Source of the DNA: Thamnocephalis sphaerospora
Lineage: Eukaryota; Zoopagomycota; Zoopagomycetes; Zoopagales; Sigmoideomycetaceae
Assembly (NCBI GenBank): GCA_003614735.1
Contig: KZ992550.1
Location: 1-32,186, forward strand
Length of the DNA: 32,186 nucleotides
Direction of reading: 5' to 3'
Part shown: piece after piece, positions 10,247-23,607 of the stretch
How the letters are laid out: every line of letters begins with the position of its first letter
Position numbering within the stretch: the stretch's first letter is position 1
Program-made: the position numbers and the translations under genes
The notes under the pieces: model-generated
Told to the model about the DNA's origin: nothing
Database searches by the model: none
The model's input: only the letters and a program-made list of their open reading frames with translations

Positions 10247-10655
10247 GATGGGCGACCAGCAGCGTTGGGATGCCGGCAGTCTACGGACGGACACAGGGAA
10301 AAGATGCGGTCACTAAGACATTTGCAGCGCAGACCAGCTGATATGCGTGAACATGTTCCATCCTCTGACGGTGTGTGCAAGGCCAAGCGTGGTGGCTTGG
10401 TGCTTGTTGGCCCTGTGACGTCCTTTCTGTGGAAAACTAGTAAAAGCAGGTATAAACTGTCAGCGTCCGTGGTGGCTTTTCCTTGACCCTTTGGTGCAAG
10501 CAAACTCTCACAGGCACAGCCCCTCGCCTTGTTGGTTGCTGCCGCTACACACACCACGCTCGCTGTCGCGTCAACGCACCCCTTTTGCCCCTCCGCCGCC
10601 ACACAAGATCGCGTGAATTTTTGTCTGCACCGGAGCGCTCGGCAGTCTGAACAAT
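10247..10655. promoter_or_regulatory. Divergent intergenic promoter (CNNM / Seb1-like)
   Basis: A 409-bp interval between the start codons of the leftward CNNM gene and the rightward CID-RRM gene. The right half is rich in C and in CACAC/CGCC tracts and probably holds the downstream gene's initiation region. No specific factor site is claimed. Confidence 0.45.
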
Positions 10656-13600
10656 ATGGCGACGCCAGAACAGCTGGCATTCGACAAGGAGCTTCATGCG
10701 CTGCTGGAATCAAAGCCACCCATCAAGGCGGCCCGTGTAGACCAGCTCACGCGGAGAGCAGTGAAAAGCGCACGGGTATGTGAAACCACTGCTGCGTTTG
10801 CCGAGAATGCTGCCTGTCGTCCGCTTCCAAGAGCAAGGGCTGCGACGCACATGCACGACCGGCGCTGACGTACGCTCTACACCTGGATGCCATTGCAGAG
10901 CTACAAGACGATCGTCTATTGCGTGGAAAAGTTTATTCAAAAATGCCCACGCGAATATCGCCTTTCGGGCGTCTATTTGGTCGATAGCATCTGCCGTCAA
11001 GGGCCGTCTCTAGCGCGAAAACTCGGCCCAGCGGAGGGTATTGGCAAGCAGGAGCTTGGCTATGTAAACGAGTACGCGACGCGTTTTGGACGCGGCCTCG
11101 AGGCAATGTTTCGGCTACTGGTGGCAGCAGGCGACGTGGCAACGGTAAGCCGGACGTGCATCTTTACCAATACCGCTGTCTCACGCAATTTTCACGGCGA
11201 TAGGAGAAGGGAAAAAAGCTGCTGGACATTTGGGAAAAGTTTGGCACATTCGACAAAGCCTTGTTGGCGCGCATTCGCCAGGAGCATTTTGGAAACTCTG
11301 GTAGATGGCTTGCGTGAGGCCGCATGGCTGATACTGCTTCTGACATTCACACCGATGCTAGATGGCTCAAAGGCAGGCTCGTCATCCACACGTAGCGCTC
11401 AAGCTGTCGATCAGCATACGGAGATTGCTAAACCTTTGGCGCAATCGTTGAACGTCCCGCCAGCGAATAGCTCTGCATCAGATTCAGCGCAACAGACCAC
11501 GACGACGTCTAACCCACTAGTGCAGCTGCTTTCTGGCGTACTACACCAGAATCCACAATTGGCTGCGGTGCTAAAAGCAAATCCAGTAGGCATCGCCGCA
11601 GCAACAGGGACAGCAGAGAGTAGCGTTACCGCGATCGCTGCTGCACCATCAATGATGAGCAAGTCGCATGATCCATCCGACCCCTCCAACTATGATTATG
11701 ACGAAGAGGACGATGACGGCGGTGATCGGCTATATAACGCGCAGCCCAATGTTGCGGCAATGACGGCTACACAAGAGTCAGCATTAAGAGCACCAACACA
11801 GTCTTGGGCGCAGCCTAGTGTGCAGACGTCACTTGGCGCACCACCGCCACCACCGTTACCATCAGGTGTGCCGACTGGAAGTGGCACTGCACTGTTGCCG
11901 GTAGATTTTGGGTAAGTTGTAGTGTCCAAGCGTCTGTCAGTTAGATCAGCCATAGCCCTACCTTGTGTGGGAGGTCTTGCGGTTAATCCCGAGACGCATG
12001 GCTACTGCAGTGTATGGCGGTGGGACGAACGTGGTTTGTGTGGGGGATATGGGTGGACAAAAGGACGCGCTCAACGGGCGCATCGGTCTCACGCGTGAGT
12101 GCAGCTTGTACTGCATGGAACGGCGAACGTCAATAAACGTTCGGCCGATCCCTCGTTTGTTGACGACGATAGTGTCGGTGCTGGTGTTGACGATAATGAC
12201 ACGGCACTATTGCAATGTACATGGTGCCTGACCCACACTTTTGCTGGCGAGATACAGCGCAGCGTGTACGGCAGCGTGGCAAAGGTCTAGCACTTGCGCG
12301 CATGGTCGTCACCTGCCGACGTCTTCTTTCTGCGATCGATTGCAGAAGCAGCCTGCTAACCGTGCCTGTGCTGCCCCGTCGACGCGACCTTGTGTCGATC
12401 CGGCGGGATACGCTCTTTCCGCTTGTTACACCAGAAAAATTCAGGCTGCATTGCAGGCGGTGCAACATATGCGTTTGCCGTCTATGGCGCCGGCCGATGT
12501 TACCGCGTCGTCAACGGCAACGGCGGCGGCAGCGACAAGCCTTCCCGGGCCGTTTGCCCCATTGCGGTCATCGGCGAGCGCTGCAGCCGCTGCGCCAACC
12601 ACCATGTCAGCACGAATGCCCTATGGTCGCGCCTATCTAGACCCTACTGTACCAGCTACGGTGTGTAAAGGTAAGCTTAAAACAGCATCGCTATTCTTTC
12701 CATCTGCTTATGCGCTCGGCAATACCTAGTACTCGGTCGCACACTTTACGTAGGTGGGGTACGTGCCAGCGTTACCGAAGCACAGCTGCAGGAGCGTTTC
12801 TCTGAATATGGCGGTGTGGCAGAGATACAGGTATGCGTTGTCACTCGACGCCAGAATCATGTACACGTGCTTAATGCAAGCCTACTTATCGGCAGATCAA
12901 TCGCGTCAACGACACCGCGCTGCTTACCATGGGCAGCCATGCCGAAGCATACGCTGCGCGTGAGGCCATGCGCACAGAGGCCACGCTACGCAACGGCATG
13001 CCCATCAAGGTAAGCGCAGACCGGTTGAATGATTGGGCACGCGAACAAGATCCGCTCACGATGTTTTCCGCCTGCAACAACGGGACGATATAGGTTGGAT
13101 GGCGCTGCGCGTTTGGTCCAAAGTCTGCGTTCAATTTTCATCTGGGCATTTCCACTATTGAGTTGAGCGTATTAACGCCAGATGATCGGCATGCGCTGAC
13201 GGCGACGCCTGCCGGTGGCTTTGGCCCGGCTGTAGCGGTAGTGGGCGGCGCCGTGGTGGAAGAGCCGGGAACTGCAGTCTACCGTAATGAAGCAGCAACA
13301 TTGCAATACACAGCACATGCACCCTTGGATCGCCAGCCGCCTGTAGCATCGCTATCCTTGCAGACGCATGCTACTGGGCCAGGCTGGCCGCCACGCATGC
13401 CTCTGGCGTCGCCGCCTCCACCGCCAGACTTTGCCAGCTTGAGCGATGCGCGCAACGTCAAAGACGCTGGCCATCACTCTTTCTATCGCGGTAATAGTCG
13501 CGGCCGTGGCTTTCACGGTCATAGAGCACATGGGGAACGGCGTCACAGCCAGCATCCACCGCCGCCGCCGCCGCCACCAGCAAATTTGTTCAATGAGCAA

Positions 13601-13888
13601 AATATATCACATGCTGCGACACCTTTGTATTCACCCAACAACCACACGCCATCAGGTCCACCGCCACCGCATTTTCATCAACAGCTGCAGGCAGACAGAC
13701 CGCCCTATGCACCTCCACGATACGGTCCAGGCGCACGACCACCACGCCGGCCACGCTCTCGGTCACCAGCACGATCGCGCTCTCGCTCTCCCGATAGTCG
13801 CCAGCGCCCCCGGCTAAATCAGGACCATGGCTGGCCGCGACAGACAGCAGATGGCCGCACAGTAGACGAGTTTGGTCGTGATCTGTAG
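10656..13888 (+). CDS. Nrd1/Seb1-like CID-RRM protein (RNA polymerase II termination factor)
   Basis: Family binds the Pol II C-terminal domain and nascent RNA to direct termination and 3'-end choice. Firm exons: 10656-10775, 10899-11144, 11204-11300, 11362-11911, one ending at 12670, then 12730-12830, 12896-13009 and 13094-13888. The first three encode the CID: YKTIVYCVEKFIQKCPREYR, SGVYLVDSICRQ and KKLLDIWEKFGTF. A Pro/Ser/Ala-rich linker follows. The Nrd1-type RRM module opens with DPTVPATVCKVLGRTLYVGG. It continues with the family-specific second half GWRCAFGPKSAF, HLGISTIELSVLTPDDR and VVEEPG, matching the W-x-x-x-FGP, LGIS and VEEP landmarks of Seb1/Nrd1. The C-terminus is His/Pro-rich and then RS-like (RPRSRSPARSRSRSP). 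Exons between 11912 and about 12400 are unresolved: the strong GTAAGT donor at 11912 is clear, but more than one acceptor/donor combination is possible. Confidence 0.88.
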
Positions 13889-15707
<1,819 letters not shown>

Positions 15708-16541
15708 TGGGCGAGCAGGATAGGCCAGCCGATCCGCTTTGCACCTTCTCTGCTATCTTGCCATTTCTCTCTCTTTGTATTTGCGTGCGCAGGTGTGTTT
15801 TGTGTGTGCGTAGTACACATGTATGGTAAAGCATAGGCTCAATTCGGCGGCGACCGCTTGATGGCAGTGGTGATGGCGGTGCATCATCTATTTGCGGCTG
15901 TAGACGCCAATGCTACCCGGCATGTCATACCCCTTCTGATTGGCTAGCACGGCTTCCATCGACCTAGGTGGCGGCTACCAATCCGCGCACGCCTTCGCCT
16001 CCACTGGCACACTGGGATCGCTACCGAGACACGCGCGGAACCAGTGGCGAGCCAGTGTGCTGACAGCCAAGAGACTATCGGCTACCGTCGTAGACAAAAC
16101 AGTGGCATAGCCTCGCCGTTCGATGACAGTGCGCAGACGCATTGCTTATGCCAAGAGCGCCGATACAGGCGGCGGCCTGTTCGCTTACTACGTTCAGCCG
16201 ATGATCTATGCGCGCTCTGCCATGCACTGCATGGTCAGGTACCAGCGCGTTCAAACTGGACGATGCACTGCTCCGCTCGGCTTGGCTCGGCAACTGCTTG
16301 GTTTTAGCCGCCGTCGACGCGATCGTACTTGCCAAGTGGTGCGGTACCAAGGATGGCAGCTGGTGCTGGAGGCGCCTGCATGTATTGCCTCATCCAAAGC
16401 ACCTCACCTCCGACGTTTGTTTTAGGAGGTTACTACCGCCTTTCAACCGCATATCACACGCGTGCGTGAGAGCGTATGCTTGTCTTCTCTCCCGCACGCC
16501 GTCTCACTGTTCAACACACAAACACTACTCCGTCTGCTCCG

Positions 16542-16559
16542 TCTCTCTCTCTCTCTCTC
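16542..16559. repeat. (TC)9 pyrimidine tract
   Basis: Perfect TC repeat inside a longer CT-rich stretch (about 16480-16640). A very similar (TC)10 tract lies upstream of the VAP-like gene at 28642-28661, so these may mark initiator-proximal regions of plus-strand transcripts. Confidence 0.85.
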
Positions 16560-16823
16560 CTGCGCCTCCTTGTCTCTTTCTTCCACGGCGTATTCATTCT
16601 AGCGCGTGTCTAGCGTCTCGGCTGGCACCGTTGTTACTGTCGTCTGTACGCTCGTCAGTGACATTCATCGCACGCTCCATATCCACCCGTGGCCCGCTTG
16701 TCTTCTCAGTTGACCGGTAGGTGGACGTGAAGGGACGGTTCAGCGTGCTGGTTGAGTGGCACGCGCATACACGCTAGTGCGGCGTTTAGTTCGCAAGGGC
16801 ACCAGACACCGTGGCCCTCTGAC

Positions 16824-16844
16824 GCTGCTGCTGCTGCTGCTGCT
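16824..16844. repeat. (GCT)7 trinucleotide tract
   Basis: Seven GCT units in the non-coding gap upstream of the LUG-like gene; no coding frame supported around it. Confidence 0.8.
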
Positions 16845-18745
16845 CTTCGCGCGCTTCTTGGGGCATACGTGCAGGCTTGTGTCGCGCGCCTGCCTTCCTT
16901 GTTTGTGGTCGGGCGGTGGTCAGCGCTAGCGCCCACCGTTGCTGCTCATCGCCGTGGCGGTGTGTATGCGCCCTAGACAGCACGACGGTCTCCTTTCCCC
17001 TTGGGTGGCCTTCCGATGCCAGCGACCGGCGGTTGGTGTGGTGACCGGCCTCTTGGCCTATAATCTCTGGGGTGTGCGCGGGTGTATGGATGTATGGGTG
17101 TATGCGGGTGCTCGTGCTCAAGTCGTCTACTGGCGACGGCTGAGTGGCTACGCTTCAGCTTGCCACATCGCTCCAGCCTGCCGTCTTCTCGGTCACTGGT
17201 GCGTGCGCGCGCGACGGTCGGCGGGTCGCGCTCGGTCGGCCGTCTGGTTCCAGACAATATAGCGGCAGCGACACACCGCCGACTGACCGCTTGGCGCTTG
17301 CGTAAGTCCGCGTTAATGGGCACTTGTCGGTCCATGTGCTCTATGTACCCGGTGTGCCGCACTGGGCTCCGCGGGCAGAGCGCACAGGAAGGCGGGGTAG
17401 GCCATGGTGACCTATGCTGGTCGTCATGTGAATGGACGCATACAGGCGCGTGTTGGCGCCGCCGCACGTTATGGCGATCAGTCACCTGCTGCAATCTCAA
17501 GCCTGGCCAGCTCAACCATCCTTCTTCCTCCTCTGCACCGCTCTTGAACGCCGCGCGCGCTACACACACCGCGCTGCACTTGCCAACAGCGCCGGCTTTC
17601 TTGCTGACGGACACCTCGCTCCACGTGTGCATAGATTGCTCTTCTTGCCTCACTGTGGGGCCACTACGTCGTGGACATTTCGCCCGACAGACCAAGGTAG
17701 GTGGCCGAAAAGAGACGATACTCGCGAACAGGCGGCGCGGGCCAGCATGCGATACACTGGCGATATTCGTGTCCGTACATGCTTGCTTGTCCGCCTGCTT
17801 GCTCTCCTCCTTTCTCGCACTGCAAGACAGGCGCGCGGAGCATGGACGATACCGCAGAATTGCACGTGATGCTATGTGGAAGGCGTGCAGCTGCGTCGTA
17901 CGCTTTATCGACGCGCGCCCCTTCAGCTGGCGGCGGTGGACATGCGTGTAGGGCGCTGGCACCTTTGCAGGGCGTATGATGCTGCGAGCGCCCGCCACCC
18001 TGCTAGTCTGGTCTCCACGATACGGCGCATCTAGCGCGAGCAGTCCGTCGCGCATACATCAAACCGGGCTACGCGCGCGCTATCCACTGCGACGATAGTC
18101 GGTGTCTTGGCCTGCGTTCCCGCCGCCGCCGCCATTGCGCGCGGATCTACTTTTTTTATTTGGCGCAGCCGTTTTGGTAGCGACAGCGGGTCTGGACGCT
18201 TTGTTGAGCTCATGGGCATTGGCGCTGTCGAGTGGCGACCTTTTTGGTGCTAATTCGTCGAGCGGTATTAACGCAATCGACTCTATCTGTAGGCCTGCGA
18301 CGATCTGGGTACATTAACTACGCTTGACGCCACGGCCACAGTCACGTTCGGTGGGTTTAGATCTGCCACGTTCGCCGCAACGTTTGGATAAACGCCTGCA
18401 CCGAACGCGCTGTCATCGGCACCAGCCTTGGGTGCTGTAACATCACGCTTGCCGCTATCGGTACTTGCTGTCGCTATTCCTGGCTGCCCTTAGTCTCGGT
18501 GCTGGAGACCAGGTCGACGTGACGCCTGTCGCCACGCTGCGTGCTAGGCCCAGTAGCGTCGCACAAGAATCGCTGCTGCCTACAAAGTCGCATCGTCTAC
18601 GTCTTGCGCGCGACTCGCGCAAACACCGGCAAAAGCAGTCACACCGACGTCTTCTTCCTCCGGAGTCGCATCGCCAAGCGCCTCTGCTACTGCTGATCTT
18701 GTTGACATAAGTGCCATCAACAGGCTTGCGGAAGCGTCGGACGCG

Positions 18746-21561
18746 ATGAACGACCATGCCCAAATTATGCATTTTCAGCAACAGCGGATGTTTCAGCAGA
18801 TGCAGCAGATGCAGCAGCAGCAACTGCAGCAACAACAACAACAACAGCAGCAGCAGCAGCAGCAGCAACAACAACAACAGCAGCAGCAGCAGTTGCAGCA
18901 AGCTCCGCCGCAGGGTTCACCGGCAATTTCGGCCATGGCTATTGGCTCGCCACCACCAAATAGTTATCTCCAGCTCCAACAACAGCATTTACGCTCGGTC
19001 GCACAATCTTCGCCCATCGGAACGACCGGTGGATCTCTACCTAACACAGGACTACTGCAACATGCGATGAATATTCCGCATACGACCATGCCTGCCAACG
19101 CAACACCTGCCGCCGCCGCTGCTGCTGCTGCCGTGGTTGCCACAGCGCCCGCATCGCCACCAAACCCAACGGGCGGAAATGCCACAGCGGCCGGCTTACC
19201 TGCTGATTTATGGCTTGATCACGACAACATGCTCAACTTGTATGTGCACGACTACCTGCTTAAACGCGGCTGGAAACGCTCGGCTGACGCATTTGCGGAA
19301 GAGGCGCTGCAGAATGATGCGGAAAAGTCGGGTGACGGCGAGGATAGCGCACGCAAGGCAAAACGCGCGCAGCAACAACAGCAGCTTGTCAACTCGCCGT
19401 ACGCCTTCCTGCTTGAATGGTGGGGCCTTTTCTGGGACGTATTTTCCGCCGTTGCGCATCGTGGCGGGTCCGCAGACGCGCAGGCGTATTTGGAGGTATG
19501 CATCACACGGCTATAGGGTAGATGACAAGTGAAACTAACGGGGGTAGCACATCGGCGGGGGGTAACTGCGCGATAGGCGTTGAAGGCGCAACGGATGGGC
19601 GGGCAGACAGGTCAGGCAGGTATTCACCAGCAAGTACAAAGGTTTATGTTGGCGCGACAGCAACAGGCGCGGGCTGGGCAGCCGCCGGCAACACCGGTCG
19701 GTCAGCCGATGCAACGGCAGACCTCGCAAACACCGCAGCCGGGCCAAGGAGCATTTGTTCCGCCTTCGCCGCGGAACCAGACTGCACAAAGCCTGCCAGG
19801 CCAAATGGCGTCTGGCACCGGCACCGTGAATCAGATGGGATCGCCCATGTTTTCGCCACCGCAGCAGCATGCGCGGCTACCATCGGAAGCTGCCGGCGCG
19901 ACTGATCGTACATCTGCCACGCCCATGAGCCCAATGGCCGGCATCATGGCGCAGTCGCCTTTGGCGTCCACTTCGGCACAGCCGCATCCCATGGCTAGTC
20001 CGGCAGCAGCGCTGGGCACCATTCAAATGCCGGCCAACTTCCAATCGCTGCCACCTCAGGCTCAGCAGCAGCTACTGCAACACATTGCGCAGAGTAAGCT
20101 ACAGCATGGACGTTTGATGCAGCAGGCCATCCAGGCTCTTGGCTTGGATGACCGGCCCATGTCAACGTACACACCCGAGGAGCGAGTAGGTTTTTACGCA
20201 GTAGCGGCAAATTGTGTGCATCGACGCCTGCAGATTACTAATACCAAATGACAAATAACAGCAAAAGCTGGTCGAATGGATGCGCAAAATCACCACGCTC
20301 CAGCCGGGCGAACGGCCAGACCTTCGCTCACATGCCGGCGCATCGCCCAATTCTGCCCTGGGTGCACAGCCGTCAACCCCGCTGAGGGCGGTCGGACAGC
20401 CTCAGCAGCCTGTGCAGCAGGCGCAGCTTCAGCAGCAGTTTAGCCAGTTCCTACAGGCGGCCAATCATGCTGTTCCTGGCGTTGCAGCTGTAGCCAATGC
20501 TGCTGCCAACGCAATACACCCAAAGCCTGGTCAGACACCGGGAGCACATCCGCAGCAGCTCCCAAACCAGACGGCCGGACTAATGTCGCCGGTGATGAGC
20601 GTATGTGGCCCTTTGAAAGCGCCATTCTATGGCGTGTAGACTTACCACTGTAATGCGCCGACTCATGTAGAACGCTGAGGCAGTGACTGGCGCGATACGC
20701 TCGCCAAAGCGACAGCGGACCGAGTCTGAGGCTGATTCGCCACGGCTGCAACAGCATGGCACGCCGGCTGCACCCTCCCCGTCAACAAAGCAGCCTACAC
20801 CAGCAGACATGCATGGCAAACCCTCGGCCGCTGCTATGCAGAGCACAGAAGGATCGAATGATGGTAATGCAATGATAAATTGCACATTTCTGCACAGTTA
20901 GCTGACTAATATGATGATGTGTCAGGCGCAGCACACAAAGCATGGAACGGCAGTGCACTTGGATGGAATAACCCGGTGAGTACGGCATGGTGTGCCGACC
21001 ATGCATTGGCGACAATACGGTAAAGGATTTGGAGCAGCTGACCTTTGGTGTGCTGGCTCGCTGCAAATGTTTACTATCAACGCCAGACCATTCAGCAGCA
21101 GCAGCAAATACAGCTACAGCGTATCATGCAGGCAAATCCGTCTATGTTGCAGAATGGTGTGTCAAACGGATCGGCAGCAATGCTTGCTCAGTCGCAAGCA
21201 ATGAGCGCTGCCATGGCCAACACCGTCAACCTTGTCAATCATAACGGCTCGGTGGCAAATGCATCGGCGCAGCAGCAAATCCGGATAGGCAGCATTGGCG
21301 ATTTGGGCGGCTTTAGTAAGCTACGCGATGCGGCTAGCCAGGTCAAGCAGGAGGGCACTATGCATCGCCCAAACCAGCAGCAGGGTGACACGGATGACAC
21401 GACCATGATGGATGCATCGGAAAACATCGCCCTGGACTCTATGGGTGCTGCAATGGCCAGTCAGGCTGCGCAGCTAGGTGGCGGCCCAGGACAACAATTG
21501 GCATTTCTCCAGCAACAGCAGCGGCAGAAGCTCCTGGACGACCAGGCAAAGGTGGCACAGA

Positions 21562-21592
<31 letters not shown>

Positions 21593-23607
21593 GCAGAAAA
21601 AAAACACGCCGCAGACCCCTATACCTGCACCGGCAACGGTACCGACGTCGATCCCTCCGAAAACACCTAAACAGAGCAAGTCGGGTGGCACCAAACAGCG
21701 TACGCCAGCTGCCAAAAAATCTGGCCAGACCAAGAAAGCAAAGGCTGCCGCTGCCGCCGCCGCCGCCGCCGCTGCCGCCGCTGCTGCTGCTGCCGCTTCC
21801 GTAACAGCGGCCAACGCAGCGCCCGCATTCGCCGCCGCAGAAACATCATCTCTAGGTGTTGCTGCATTAGCTACGCCAAAGCAGGAGCCAGCCGCTGTAG
21901 AAACGGTGTCTTCTCCAATGCAGATGGTATGTAGCATGCGCTAAATAGAGTGGCGTAGCTCAGTTGCTAATGATTTCGATACCGTTGCGTTCATCAGACC
22001 ACAGAGCCGGCCACAACAGCTGCGGCGAACCTTTCGGTCAGCCAACCGGCAGTAGGCCATACGATGCAGCAGGATCCGTCCAACTCGTTGAGCATCGATC
22101 TGAGCGCAGCGGGCGGCACCGACATTGCTATGGACATGGCCGAACTCAAACGGCTGATGATGGGCGAGACGGGCGACGACAGTGTGGCTGGCTACGATCT
22201 TGGTGGCGATCTGGACATGGACGCACTCGCCAGCAGCGGCTTCTTTTCATCGTTCAATGGGCTTATCATGGGCGGCGGTAAGTAGTAGAATGTGCTTTTG
22301 AAAGTAAACATATGTGCGCGTAAATCAAGGGGCTCATGTCCTGCTCAATAGACTCGCAACTGCCGTCGGCAATTCCTATGGAGTCCTTGCGCCCTAGAGC
22401 CACACTGGTCGGGCACACAAACAAAGTCCTGGCATGTGCATTCTCGGCCAGTAATCGGTGGCTTGCCAGCGTCGGGCATGACAGGAAGGTGGGTGGCGGT
22501 CTCTGCTAATGTATGCGGCCACTGCACTGCTACGGATTGGCATTGACTAATGGCGACGCGCATACAGGTGATCATTTGGTCAGCAAACAATGGCCAGCTG
22601 TTGTACGACCTACCCGGCCACTCCAATCAGGTCACGAGCGTACGGTTTAGTCCGGACGCACGCGATCTTTTGGCAACCGCATCCTACGACAAGTCGGTGC
22701 GCATCTGGCGTGGGCTCGGCGCCGGCACGGCACCCGAATGCGCCATCGTCTTCAGCGGACACACGCACTCGGTGACAGCGGTCGACTTTTGCCCGATACC
22801 CGGCAGTGACCAGTGCTACTCGGTGGACGCCGAGGGCGAGCTCAAAGTTTGGAGTCTGAATAGCAGCACCTGCGTCAAAACGATCCACCTGGTAAGCAGC
22901 TGAATGGCATTGCGGATGACCAGCTGTTCGCGTGTAGACACACAAAACTGACGCTAGAGGATGGCACGCAGCAATCCAAGGCAGCCACAAAGTATTTAGG
23001 CTTTTCGACGAATCCACTCCGCGCACGTCCCGGCACACGCTCCGTAGTGGCGGTGGCGCTGGCCACGACGCTCATGCTGCTGGACATTGATACGTGCCCG
23101 GACCAGGCAGCGTCCACAGACGTGCTGACCACGCGCACGCTGTCCACGACGCATCGGAAGAATATTGCGCAGCTGGACTGGTCACCGGATGGTGCCTATC
23201 TGGTAACGGCCAGTGAGGATGCAGTGTGCGTCTGGGATGCAGCCACGCTCAAGACACTTCATGTGCAACCGGCACAGAGCGGCAAAATCACCAGTTGCTG
23301 CTTTGTACACGACCCGGTTGCAGTGGCGCCGTCGGCATCGCGAATTGCATTCGGCGAATACGAAACTGTGTACATATGGCGGTTCCGCAGCGCACTCACC
23401 GGCACCAATGGCAGTGGCGCCGGCCTAGGCAGTGCGCAGGAAAAACCGGTGGCAGTGACTAGCGTGCAGAGCGGCGTTATAAACGCACTTGCAAGCACCG
23501 TCACACTAGCCGACGACGGCAGTCACGGATTATCGGTACGGCTGGCAAGCGGCAGCGGACATAAGGACTCGAACCTGAAGATGTGGGAGGTAGTCAACGA
23601 CGTGTGA
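18746..23607 (+). CDS. LEUNIG-like LUFS/LisH-WD40 transcriptional co-regulator
   Basis: Probable nuclear co-repressor or adaptor. Ten exons: 18746-19495, 19577-20185, 20262-20600, 20671-20863, 20926-20975, 21087-21926, 21998-22277, 22352-22488, 22568-22891 and 22972-23607, giving 1385 residues. Residues about 17-52 are poly-Gln. The LUFS domain with LisH begins near residue 156: LNLYVHDYLLKRGWKRSADA, then SPYAFLLEWWGLFWDVFSAV. The middle is Gln/Pro/Ala-rich and probably disordered, with a second Gln tract near 806-818 and about 18 alanines near 867-885 beside a Lys-rich basic patch. WD40 repeats fill the last 365 residues: LVGHTNKVLACAFSASNRWL, DKSVRIW, SGHTHSVTAVDF, IAQLDWSPDGAYLVTASEDA, and SNLKMWEVVND at the end. 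The order matches plant LEUNIG/LUH; the animal Groucho proteins lack LisH. The frame is open upstream to 18557 but without an ATG, so an upstream coding exon is possible. Confidence 0.88.
18796..18900 (+). repeat. CAG/CAA repeat encoding poly-Gln
   Basis: Mixed CAG and CAA codons encode an almost pure Gln run at the N-terminus of the LUG-like protein. The CAG/CAA mixture suggests selection on the peptide as well as slippage. Confidence 0.9.
21744..21797 (+). repeat. GCC/GCT repeat encoding poly-Ala
   Basis: About 18 consecutive Ala codons inside exon 6 of the LUG-like gene, directly after a Lys-rich segment (KKSGQTKKAK). A CAG tract encoding Gln lies about 150 nt upstream at 21562-21597. Confidence 0.9.

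Larger units (their letters stand above)
15708..18745. other. 3-kb gap without a definable gene
   Basis: This holds the adenosine kinase 3' region and presumably the long upstream region of the LUG-like gene. Long open frames exist on both strands (for example 16973-18055 on minus and 17082-17951 on plus). They overlap one another, are rich in Arg, His and Cys, and show no family motif, so I regard them as chance frames in GC-rich DNA. Contents worth noting: a (TC)9 tract at 16542-16559, a (GCT)7 tract at about 16824-16844, a short exon-like minus frame at 15888-15963, and FG-dipeptide-like plus-strand frames at 18140-18390. Frame 18557-18745 is open and continuous with the LUG-like start but has no ATG before 18746. 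Confidence 0.5.

Noticed and set aside
16973-18055. 360-codon open frame on the minus strand
   Set aside because: Overlaps a 289-codon plus-strand frame (17082-17951). Both have an Arg/His/Cys-rich, motif-free composition typical of chance frames in GC-rich non-coding DNA.
18455-18901. Minus-strand poly-Leu frame
   Set aside because: It is the antisense reading of the CAG/CAA poly-Gln tract of the LUG-like gene.
21461-21937. Minus-strand frame with Ala and Cys/Phe runs
   Set aside because: Antisense reading of the poly-Ala and poly-Gln coding tracts.
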